NCBI GenBank assembly: GCA_905250885.1
Contig: CAJNOQ010000416.1
Location: 1-51,562 of the forward strand
Direction of reading: 5' to 3'
Length of the DNA: 51,562 bases
Source: Didymodactylos carnosus
Lineage: Eukaryota > Rotifera > Eurotatoria > Philodinida > Philodinidae
Positions 23,501-34,600 of the stretch are shown piece by piece. Every line of letters starts with the position of its first letter. The first letter of the stretch is position 1. Below the pieces are notes generated by a model. That model searched no databases. It was not told the origin of the DNA and was given only the letters and a program-made list of their open reading frames with translations. Both the position numbers and the translations under genes were made by a program.

Positions 23501-26396
23501 ATGATAATCCACTTCAGGGCAGAATGATGATTCCTGGACAACGAACAACAATTCTTCGTAAGTGTATTTTGTTCTTTTACGATTAGACACATGCTTTACA
23601 ATATATGTTCTATTTGATTACAGAAAGCGTCGATCGCTCGCTGCCGTGCACTTCACGCTATTTTTCTCATACAATACGTTCACGTCAAGACGGTAGCGGA
23701 GCTTTTGGGCCTGACAGAGGTCGTAATGTTTTTATTCGTCGTGGAAGACATCGTCATCCAGCGGGACATGGTAGATACATTTATCAACAACCACCGCAAC
23801 AACAAACACATCCATCCGGTACTTCAAATGATTTTATTATGTCTTCAGCTGGTATGCCCCCTTCGGCAGAGTCAATGTTTTCTTCAAATAGTGGACAATC
23901 ATTTGTAACTGCACACACATTTGAAATTCCAATGATTATCTCTGCCTCAACGGATATTTCTCAACAACCACAAGTATCATCGCAAGAGCAACCCTCAGCG
24001 ACGTCTTCTTCGCCAGATAATCAACAAACGCAAGCACAGCCAACGAACAATCAGCAGAACGCTGAAACACAACAAGCACAGGTAAAGGAATTGCTTTTTA
24101 TACTTGGCCTATTGTTTATAATTGAATATTTGTTATACCTAGAATACAATTTTATCTCAAGTACTCTCACAAATCTTACCTGGTGTTTTGAGAAGTGGAA
24201 CTGGTCGTATTAGATGTAAGTAGAAAATTCTTTCCTTTTCAATGATAAAAATGCTACATTTTCGGCTGTTTCTCTAGTGAATATAGGTCAAATGAATGCG
24301 AATGGAGCGGCGCCACAGATGTCTGTAGGCAATAGTATGAATTCGACACCATCTGCGAACACAACACCACGAGCAGCCTCTGCTTCCACCTCGACATCTG
24401 GAACTAACGCAAATCCAGCTACTGCAACGAACGAAACTCAGAATTCGTTGGGTCTTGACTTTACTGGCATCGCTCGATCAATTGGAAGTATCGTTCAAGA
24501 AATAACGGGAAGATTGACTGGGACCACATTTGGTGCGCCAAATCCAACTGAAAGTTCACCCTCAGTGTCCTCCACAACTACATCTACATCATCAACTACA
24601 TCAACAAACACATCTTCATCTACGTCGAGAACAACTCCAACACAAGATGATACTATCACAGGACAGATGTTGACTGGTAAGTTCTTTATGTTCACTTGTG
24701 TTTATGTGTTTTCAGTCTTTAATTTCCTTGTATGCTCGACAAATGTATCATTTAGAATTGGTGAGGTTATTCGGGAATGGTCCTGAAAATCCTGAATTGA
24801 ATAATTTAACAATTGGAACATTTATGCAACGCTTTGGAGAAGATGCTGACTCACGTAACAGTGATGGTATGTATCAAATGTGTTCCTCGTCATTTAGCAT
24901 GCACTTTTTTTTGAAGATGTCTCTAGAAAAATGATGGTTATTTTATTCAGGAACATCCTTAGTGAGTGAATTATTTTCTGTCATGACTTCACAAATGAGA
25001 TTTTCCGATGTTTGGAATCTTGTACTGGGGAATCCAATAGTTGGTACAAGATTTAGTGCAGCCAGACATTCAGCTACCGATTATTTACAGTATGTAAAAT
25101 TGAAAAGTAAACGATGCGACTATACTATGAATTGGTTCTTTTGTTTTTAAGAAATACTTTATTACAAGGACGACCTATAACACCGGAAACAATTGATGAA
25201 TTATGTGCACAATTGTATCAATCACTCATTCAAGAAGCCTCGATCGATTTTGTAAGCAGCATACACGTGTTGACAAGCACATCTGTTCTATATATCATAT
25301 CTATTTTTCAGAATGAACTTCCTGTAAAACCACATATTAATTTGAAAAATGTGATGAAGCGTTTTTTCATGCATCATGGACGAGCTATTCTGAATATAAT
25401 ATTTCATGATGGTAATCAGACATCAATTTTAGTATTAGGTATAAAGCTATTGTTCATTATCAATTATAGATGATAACGTATGGTTTGACCATTTTCGTCA
25501 ACAATTAATTTGTCTACGTAATGAATATCTTGCATTAGCATCCCATTGTTTCGAAGGTGGTGAATCAGCAGCAATTGAATATCTGTTAAATCGTCATGTA
25601 TGTGTCTCTGACTTATCATCCACAACTTTGAAAACATGTTTCGTTGTATGTTTTTGAATAGCGCGCGATATTTCGTTCAACGAATCAAATGATTCTTACG
25701 TGGAGTGAAACATATTTACGTACATGTTTAACAAATGCCTTTTCTTCTATACGTTCATCGCCTCCTAATATTTTAACATATTTGAATGAACCACCAACTT
25801 CAAACCAACTCCCCCAGGAACATCATAATGGCGTTACCTTGTCAACCCCAGTTAATACGATCCCGCAAACATCAACGATTGCAAGTAAAACAGGTAACGA
25901 AAGACAAGAACAAAAGTTAACAATGACAACAGCAAGTCAAGAGAATACTAATTGGCAAGCCGATTTGCCAGAAGTAAGTTGAACTGATTTAGCAGGATTT
26001 TTTTAACGTTTATGTTTGTAATACACTGCTTTTTAGGATTGGATACCAATTGTTATTGGGGATGTTGCTGTTCAAACTCATGTTCAACCTCAACCACCAT
26101 TTAGTAATGCATACAAAGATGGAATACCGGCAAAACGACGACGTGTACATAATCGTGAAGATTTAACATCAACAAATCTACTAAATAACATATTAATTCG
26201 TGCTGCTCAATCATCAAATACTCAGTCACAATTACCAGATTCTGATAGTCTACGTCATATGGCTTCATCACCTGAAGTATTGCAAACATTTGAACAAGAA
26301 TTAAAACGTCTATTAGAATTACGTTTAAAAAATGATCGTGATTATGAAAAAATACATACACGAATGCCAAATACAAAACGATATTTAGAAGAATAA
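20557..26396 (+). CDS. BAG6: Large proline-rich protein BAG6 (BAT3/Scythe)
   Basis: Chaperone scaffold that holds tail-anchored and mislocalised hydrophobic proteins for insertion or ubiquitination. Exons: 20557-20619, 20678-20719, 20781-20856, 20912-21108, 21215-21286, 21348-21485, 21548-21762, 21822-21933, 22001-22252, 22314-22451, 22510-22917, 22973-23090, 23165-23557, 23624-24081, 24143-24215, 24278-24676, 24756-24866, 24951-25089, 25152-25251, 25312-25411, 25470-25597, 25662-25973, 26037-26396. They join to about 1467 residues; human is 1132. Residues 1-72 are a ubiquitin-like domain (IPIERQRLIFQGKVLQDETKL, then VHFVERA). Next is the BAG6 helical domain (ARELAELMNSVDAEQRRL), then long Ser/Thr/Gln-rich linkers. 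The C-terminal domain has DWIPIV, the NLS-like PAKRRRVH (about residue 1380), and the BAG-similar tail ending in NTKRYLEE. The linkers are longer than in vertebrates and contain a 9-residue repeat. Confidence 0.94.
22744..22905 (+). repeat. 27-bp minisatellite inside BAG6 (6 units)
   Basis: Six in-frame 27-base units encode G-M-P/A-N-L-N/S-N-L-P at about residues 514-567. Units 2-5 are identical in sequence; units 1 and 6 differ by one or two bases. A half-decayed seventh unit (H-L-T-N-L-S) precedes them. The near identity points to recent expansion or ongoing homogenisation. Confidence 0.95.
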
Positions 26397-26518
26397 GTCG
26401 AATTGTCTCTTTCGTCCACAACAATAAAGATGATGTTATATTTTTTTAAGAACAGACAAAGACTTTTTGTACAGGTACAAACAATGTCGTATTTACTCCT
26501 TGTTTCATGATTCGGCGT

Positions 26519-26550
<32 letters not shown>

Positions 26551-26874
26551 GCTTTCCTAGTAAATGAAGAAAACGCTACGATCGATGCTTGTGTATTTCT
26601 CTTTCTTTTTGTTTGAATAAACTATGCTAAACAATAGGATTTTCATTAGAAATTTTTAGTCAGTAATGACACTTAAAATATTACAGAAGAGATATTTTCT
26701 ACATAAATTCAAAATAGAAGTAATGGAGTATCTCTTAGATAGTCAATTGTGAATAAGGTCGAGATGTCTAGAAATACATACTTGTCATATCTTATTTTTC
26801 ATTTGACTCTCTATGTGTAAACATATGTATGAACAAAGATGATGTACATCATTTCTAAAATTCTGAATATTATA
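26397..26874. other. Convergent 3' region of BAG6 and the peptide gene
   Basis: 478 bases between the BAG6 stop and the stop of the minus-strand peptide gene. It holds a (TC)n microsatellite (about 26527-26551) and an AATAAA at 26616-26621 that fits a BAG6 polyadenylation signal about 220 bases after the stop. Confidence 0.65.
26616..26621 (+). promoter_or_regulatory. Candidate BAG6 polyadenylation signal AATAAA
   Basis: A canonical hexamer about 220 bases after the BAG6 stop. AATAAA is frequent by chance in DNA this AT-rich, so position is the main support. Confidence 0.45.
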
Positions 26875-27405
26875 TTAAAAACAATTTAATTTCTAATAAA
26901 AAAAAAAAAAAAAAAATCGAGGAAATATCAAACAACATTATTTTCCAGGTTCATAGAAAAAACATTTTTTTAAATATAGGCCGTCATTTTCTACTGCCGT
27001 AAAAAAACATATTCTTGGCCATAATACACTTCGTTGACGTACATGTATTAATGATGATGATTCTTCATTATTATTATCTAATTTTGACATTCTCTCTAAT
27101 CCTAGTGCCGTAGATAAACCATATAATTTAACTACATTATCATTCATATAATCGAAATTCGACTGTAAATTTTCATCATATTTTACTATCGGATCAGAAA
27201 TTATATGATCTTGTGTAGTTGGAAATAATGTAACATCATCTAATCTATTATCATTAATTAATCGATAACTTGTGCAATATTTTGTCATAGTTAATATCAA
27301 TATCATTATAAGAAACCATGTTTTAAATTGAATACAATTACATTTTGTGTACGTATTCTTTTTGATTAACCATTTTTTAAAATTTATATTCATATTTATT
27401 TTCAT
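26875..27405 (-). CDS. Candidate allatostatin-C-like prepropeptide (two exons)
   Basis: Exon 1 is 27405-26995 (137 codons). A 102-base intron (26994-26893) has a gtagaa donor and an acceptor made of about 20 T then attag. Exon 2 is 26892-26875. The product is 142 residues: a hydrophobic signal-like segment at 29-40, an acidic Asn-rich spacer, a basic cleavage site R-Q-R at 123-125, then the terminal peptide SVLWPRICFFTAKLNCF. Arthropod allatostatin C has the same plan: a single peptide at the very C-terminus, two cysteines forming a loop, and a final Cys-Phe (for example C-Y-F-N-P-I-S-C-F). Here the loop holds seven residues instead of six. Without splicing the frame continues to 26938 (155 residues) and ends Y-E-P-G-K, with Cys133 and Cys148, which would read as an amidated peptide. 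I favour the spliced model. The start may be a later Met (residue 5, 34 or 40). Confidence 0.55.
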
Positions 27406-28693
27406 TTAACAATGATGAAAGTATTAAAAAAAGTTTATTTTTAAAGTCAACAAAGATGTTATAATAATATTGTCTAGTTTTTCAAATGGTAACATCAAAT
27501 TAGTAGAAACCGTTAATGAAGATCAAAAATAAAAAAAAAAAGAAAGAAGATATATATTTAATATTTCATGAATGTAGGCAGAGTTTACTTTTCTTTTGTT
27601 AATAAAAACATTTTCAATTGGTTCTTCTTTGTATGATAGATACTACCTTTTTCTTTCTTAAAGTTTTTAAAAATTGTATACGAATAACAGATGTGTTTAT
27701 AAACCACTCACTTTCTGTTAGTATATTTATAAAATAAGGTAACCATTTCTTAATAATTAGTTTTTTTCTTCTTCTCGTAGTCATTATTTCTCTAAAACTA
27801 ACAAGAATTAATGTTTAATAAATGTCTTCGTATAACGGTCCATAGCCTTGGATGAATGTCAAGCTCATAATGCATTCTTAATCGGAAAGTTTTTTTTTTT
27901 TCCAAGATGTTATTATGTATATATAGTTTCTCACCTTTTTCGTTCTCTTGTCATAAAAATTTCTTCAGAATATTAAATTTGATTAAAGATATGTTTGTTG
28001 ATTTTAAATAAAAACTATGAAAAAAAAACTGTCGACTTGTTTCTTCATAGATAAATTGAGCAATATACTCAAAAGATGAATTTTTGATGTAAAATAATTT
28101 TTTTTGCTACATTAATTATTAGTTCATATGACAATTTGTTTCTTCGTTTAGTACCAGTATTAACAAAACATAAATTGAAAAAAACAACAATGCCGGAGCA
28201 ACAGAAAAAAAAGAAAAGAAGACAGAAAAATGAACTATACACCCACGCACACACATAGTAGTTTTAAAAATAAAAATTATTTAATAAGCATAAATTGAGT
28301 TTTTAAAAAAACAAAACATTATCACTGTAATTTAGTCGTAAGAAAATCTTTTTTTTTGTTCTCCTTTTACACCGGGTAATTAGAAAATAGGATGATATTT
28401 AAATTAGACTTTTTAAAAATTATTCTTATTGTTTGACTGTCTTGAATGATTTTGGAGCTACAAGTACAGATAAGAATGGAATAATGACATAGAATAAAAC
28501 TATCTTTAAACATATTCTTTTAGAAGTTGGATTATTCTCTTTGTAGATACCACATTTAATATATTGTATTTTGTTTTATGATTAAATAGTTTCAAACTTG
28601 TATCTTGAAAAACATATTTTTGTCATGACAATAATTATCCATCAGCTAAGAATAATATATAAAAGAATGTAAGAAAAATATTGATATACATAA
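27406..28693. other. Spacer between peptide gene and receptor gene
   Basis: 1.3 kb, very AT-rich, with several homopolymer A/T runs. The frame at 28069-28254 (-) is low-complexity. It must contain the receptor 3' UTR and the peptide gene promoter. No gene is supported. Confidence 0.55.
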
Positions 28694-31600
28694 TTATTTA
28701 ATATTTCGACGTTTTCGATATTTTCCAAATAAAATTTTTGCAAATGCTTGTCTAAAATCTGGACTAAATATTGTATAAATAACCTAAAAATAGATGAAAA
28801 AAAACAAAAGAAGAAATATATAGAGACTTTAATATCTTTAATATAATTTTTTTATATTCGTTTTTTACCGGATTTAGTAGACTATTAAGATATCCTAGCC
28901 ATGTAAGTACACTAATAAATTTTTCATTAATTGTAAAATGAAATAAACCCATGGCAAGTTCTTCAATAAAAAATGGTAGCCAACATACAATAAAACAGCC
29001 CATAACAACGCCTAAAACTTTTGATGCTTTACGTTCACGTTTAATATCAATTTTTTTTCGTACTGGATGTTTTGGTTTTGACGGTATTATAGAAGTATTA
29101 TCTGTCTGATGAGTTAATAATATTTTTGGTGTCTCATTTATATGACTATCTACTGATGCTGATAAATTTGTTTGAGGTATTTCTTTGAATTGAATTTGTG
29201 TTGTTGGTGTTCCCGATGAATTTATTGTTGATAAAACAGATGTTAAAGATTCTGAAACGTTATTATTATGAATATGAAAAGCGGGGGTTAATAATTCAGT
29301 TTCAGCTACATTAAATGATACTTTTTCACATAATGAAATATTTCGATTATCATATATATTGTTTTTTTTTAATAAACGACGTGTAGATGAAACTGATTGT
29401 ATTGGCGTATTTAACTGATGAATATCATCATCATCTTCATCATCATTATTATTATCAATTGTATTAAAAAGTTTTTGTGATAGTGTTGGAGAAGAATAGT
29501 AGTTTAGTAGACGATTTGTTGTTGATATTTGAATCGCATTTGGATTATGAATATTTAATAATGGTGATGATGGTGTTGTAGGTGGTGTATGAGGAGGAGC
29601 ATTATACGTAGTAGTTACAAATTGTTGTGGATTATTTAATTGAGAAAATGCTGTTGTTTTTGTAATTATTTGTTTTGATCGTTTTTTTCTATTTAACAAA
29701 TAGTATGATGCTTTAGCTAGTGGAGTAGGAGATGGTGATGTTGATCTTTGACAATCACCATCGTGTTGTTGATGACGTTGTACTTTATTATCATTGTTAT
29801 TACAATTGGGTGTTGTTATGATTGACGGTTGATCATGAGATGAGGAATATGTTGATACTTGTTCATTTTCAATATCCGAATGTTGATGATTTTCTAGGGA
29901 TTTTTTTGTTTGTTTCTTATGAAATCGTATAGATAGTTTTCGATGATGATGATGATTATTATTATTATTTATTCCAGTATCTGCTGTTTGAATAAGTGGT
30001 GGGGCTGGACGACTGGTAAACGCTTTTTTTCGAATACGAAATTTAGCTGCCTGAAATATTTTCCAATAAATAATACACATGACAATTAATGGAATATAAA
30101 ATGCACCAATTGTGGACAAAATAGTATAAGGTATTGTCCCGATGAGATGACATTGATCGTATGGTCGACCTTTTTTATCTCGAAATATAGGAAATAAATG
30201 TGCACTCGATATCAAAATCGATGTACACCATATAATTGTTATTGATATTATAATTCGCGTAGGTGTTCGCTTTGTTCCATAATCGATATTGGTAATAGCC
30301 CAATATCTGTCTAATGCAATAGCAACTAAATGCAATATAGATGCTGTACAACATAATAAATCGATAAATATCCATGCATCGCATATAAATGAGCCTAATA
30401 TCCAAGAGCGAGTAATTTCTTTTAACAATGCTATTGGCATTACCTAAAATAATGACATTATCATAAGTTAAATGCTCAGAGTCAACAAATATTGTCTAAG
30501 ATGAGAAAAATACACAAAAGGTTAAATAAACATTATTTTAGCACTATACAATAGTGAAATGAATTCTATTCTTCTAATTTTATTATTTATAATCTGGTAT
30601 CTTTCGATTATGTAATGAATTTTTTTTTTTATCATAATTCCAGGGATGATATTGTTTACTATTTATACCTAAACAAATACTAATTAAAATAGAAATGGGT
30701 GAACATAACATGCCAGATATACACACGCACAATATTGTTTTTTTTTATTTTCATACTATTCTTCGTTTCTGAGTGGGGCACTTAGAATGTATGTGAATAG
30801 TTCATTTGATCATACTTGAAAATATGGATATGTCATCAAAAAAAAATTCTTCTTCCGTGCTTTTGTGTATATTATTCAATATACTCATTTGTGACCTGAC
30901 TATGTACTCTTTTTTGCACAATTGAATTTTCTTTTAAAACTAACAATCGATATATATTCATTTTCTTTTTTTATTTTCACACAATTCAATTTTGTCTGAA
31001 GTAGACTTGAACGATTTTAAGTAGATTGAATACACAAAGTCAGTGTTTTACAATTGAGATCATATTTTGAATTTAGAATCTCATTTGATATATAAGTTTC
31101 CTTAAAAAAAACTTAACTTCTTAGAAGTTGTCTTTATAGATACAATGGTCATTTTATGAAGATTTGCCAGATGATAACTCTTATCTTAGAAATATCGATT
31201 TCTAGTTATGTACCTGGAATCAATGTCAGACATACAATCGACACTTCAACTTTTTCTATCATAAGAACAAAAGGATGAAAGACAAAATTAGCTGTCTATC
31301 TATAGCATACATACCAGCTACTAAATATTTATATTTTACTACTTCTCTCATATTATATATCAGAATTTCACACTATTTTAGTATATTCTGTATTGAAACA
31401 AACTCATGGACACGTTGAATGAAACAGTTTATACCTCAGCTTCGGATAAATGTTCTTTGACTCTCTTATTAGTTGACTGTCGAACAGGACAGCATAACTT
31501 GATGGTGTTCGTCAAGTACTTGGAAAGTACTGTTTTCGAACCTCACCATCGTCAAAGTCATGTAATAACCTTGGCTGCAGTTGATGACTAGTAATGGGCG

Positions 31601-34600
31601 ATCGTTTCAGAAGCTTGTCAACTGCAGAGAAGATATCGAGCTAATGATACTGCCATTCGGCACCCTATACCAATAACGGTAGCCGCAAGGTGGGATATTC
31701 TTTCTTCGTTCCTAACTATCAAACACTCTAAACTTCACTGAAATCATATTTAGTCGATGTAATTTTTATAAGATCTTTTTAATTGCAATTTTTATAACTT
31801 CAGAGTTCAAAAATTTAAATTTTTCTAAAATTTTTAAATTTACACTATATTATTCTTAAAAAATTTGCTTGTTTCATCGTCTAACAAATTGAACTCTCTT
31901 ATTAATTCGTTCATTTTTACACCTTTATTATGTAACTCTAGGATTCAAGTGGATGCTGAAAACCCGAATGTAAACGAATAATGTGAACGGTCACTGTGTA
32001 TGTACATGTCAGATTAACGCGTACCAACTGATGACAGAAAATAGTTTAAGTTATCTATCTGCATGCGTCACTAATTGATTGTTGAAATGATCGATAAGCT
32101 CAGAAATAATTTTTATTATTATTAATATCTATCAAAAACATATAAACAACTTATCATTTGATGTTTATTTTTTCCAAAATATCTTTGATGTTTTTATTCA
32201 TAATACAAGATATCCCACCCCTTTTTTCTCTTAAAATTCCACAGATGATGCGAAAGAACTACGCATTTTAATTTGTATCTGATATATATATCTATACATA
32301 TGTAGAAACTCTCTATTTCTATGTGATAAAATTTATCTCTATAAGATATTTCGCCAACAAAGTCCAATGGGAAACGTACATGACTGTATAAACGTTGCTT
32401 TGGGACAAAAATTCGAAAGTTCCACTTTTTAGGATATTAATAGAATAAACTAAGGACAAAGACTGAAAGAAGTATAAAGAAGAAATCATGGAGATTTGAT
32501 TAGACACAAATGTAGCAAGAAAACAAAAAATAAAGAAGAATAGTGTGTATAATAAGTTTTAAACAATGGTGAATGAATAAAATAGAAAATATGTAAAAAT
32601 CAAATGAGAAAAAGAGAGTAGAATGAAAATGGATGATGATACGCCGACGACAACACTAAATAATAAAATCAAATTGTTCGGTCTTATTTTTTATGATATA
32701 GTGTGTAGTAACAATAATTTTATTTATTCAAACAGTAAAAAAAAAAAGAAAATCATCGTAGTGTCTATGTCAATATATAAGGAATATAGAATGATATATC
32801 AAGGCGGACATTTTTTGTAGAGATTGACGTTATTTGATATTGATAAACTGTGCTGAATCTCATGATGATGTAGTACATATTCTTTTCAATGTATAACAGA
32901 TTGTCATCACTGGAGAAATCAGCGATCACGCTCATAGCCAAGGATAGAAAATTTTCAAATACGGGATATTGACGTAGGTGATGGATACAAAAAAATGTCT
33001 AATCATGTGTCAATTAGTTGTTGTAAAAAGATAATCCAGATTTAGCATTGAGTCAGTTAACCATTAAAGAGTTAAAAAATAATATAAACGACTAGTAAAG
33101 GTTTTGCCTATGATTTCTTAATTTACTGTTTTCTGACAAATCATTTTACAGAAACACGTGGTAGGATTACTTGATATTGCCAATCAATGACATAATTAAG
33201 CAACAAAAGTGTATGCTGTTCATCCACGAAAGATGAACAATTTATTTTTTATGATGTCTAGACACATATTAGGAAAGAAAATCATAGAATTCAGCAACTA
33301 TTACACGTACAGAGTTTTAGTTAAATAGGCGGTTAGTTATCCGTTAGTCTTGCACACAAATCATTTTAATATCTGAAAAAATTTCTGCACATACTGAAAA
33401 AGTACTAAAATTCTATGATTTGTCTAGAGAATGACTTTCACTATGAAGACTTACGCTTTGAAATTCTATTAATTCTATTAGAGTAGTGTGCGATCAAGAA
33501 CAATTTCGCGATTATGCCAGTATTTGTTGAATACCTTTCTTAATTTTAGAGATATTTTTGCGTGCGTTGACAGTCATACAGGCTAGACTCCCATCGATAC
33601 GCTTGTAAAAAATGGTGTCAAAATGCTTCAGCGTATCGGTCTTCCAGTGATTTTACTGGTTCGCTCCATAGTTTTCTTGATCCGCCTCGTTTGGGACAAT
33701 TCAAGAAAACACACAGCTCTGAGTGAGGTGAATCAAGAATATTATTTTGTTACTCTAGTTTAAACCGTCAAACGTATCTTCGTCAGTTCTTCTTGAACAG
33801 ATAGTAAAAATTAAAGTTTTAAGTTGGGTTCAAGGAGTCTTAAGCCAAGACACTTGTTCTCGTATCACTCTCTATCTCTGCTAATAGCAGTCAGAAACGC
33901 GTCTAGTAACAGTTTCTGTTTGTTATTCATCAAGTATGAAAATTTACTCAATTAACGCTAATTATACCTAAGATAATTGGATTTTACAAAAGTTAAAAAA
34001 TACTGTTTATTTTAACGGGTATCTGTGATTCACCCCATTCAGGGCTATGTGTTTTCTTGAATCATCCCAAACGAGGCGGATCAAGAAAAGCGGTGGGACA
34101 AATCAGTAAAATCACTGGAAGACCGATACGCTGAAGCATTTTGACACCATTTTTTACAAGTGTATCGATGAGAGTCTAGCCTGTATGACTGCCAACGCAC
34201 GCAAAAAGATCTTTAAAATTAAGAAAGGTATTCAACAAATACTGGCATGATCGTGAAATTTTTCTTGATTTATCCCACACTCTATCTATTTCTTTTTACA
34301 GATAGATTTAAAATTAAATGACTTTTACAATGTTCTTTAACTGTAATTGTGCAATTTTCTTTTCTTTTTGAAGACTGTGTAAAACTCATTATTAAAACAT
34401 TCTACAACAAAGCAAAACCGTATTCCATTATCGCCATTTGTTCTTTATATCGAATATTGTTGTTGTTGTTTATTGACCAACTATATAATAAATGATATTT
34501 ATGACCTTTATTTTCTATTCTTCTCTTCATCTATGGATAAATAGTTGGTTTTGATAGTGATCTTCATCACGTTTCGTTTTACGTGAATAGAATAATAATG

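Noticed and set aside
25412..25469. A 31-base intron in BAG6 using the donor at 25439
   Set aside because: The donor at 25412 gives the same phase and a normal 58-base intron, so the shorter one is unnecessary.
26898..26918. Poly-A run taken as a retroposed poly(A) tail on the plus strand
   Set aside because: On the minus strand it is the pyrimidine tract of a splice acceptor that completes the peptide gene; no retrocopy precedes it.
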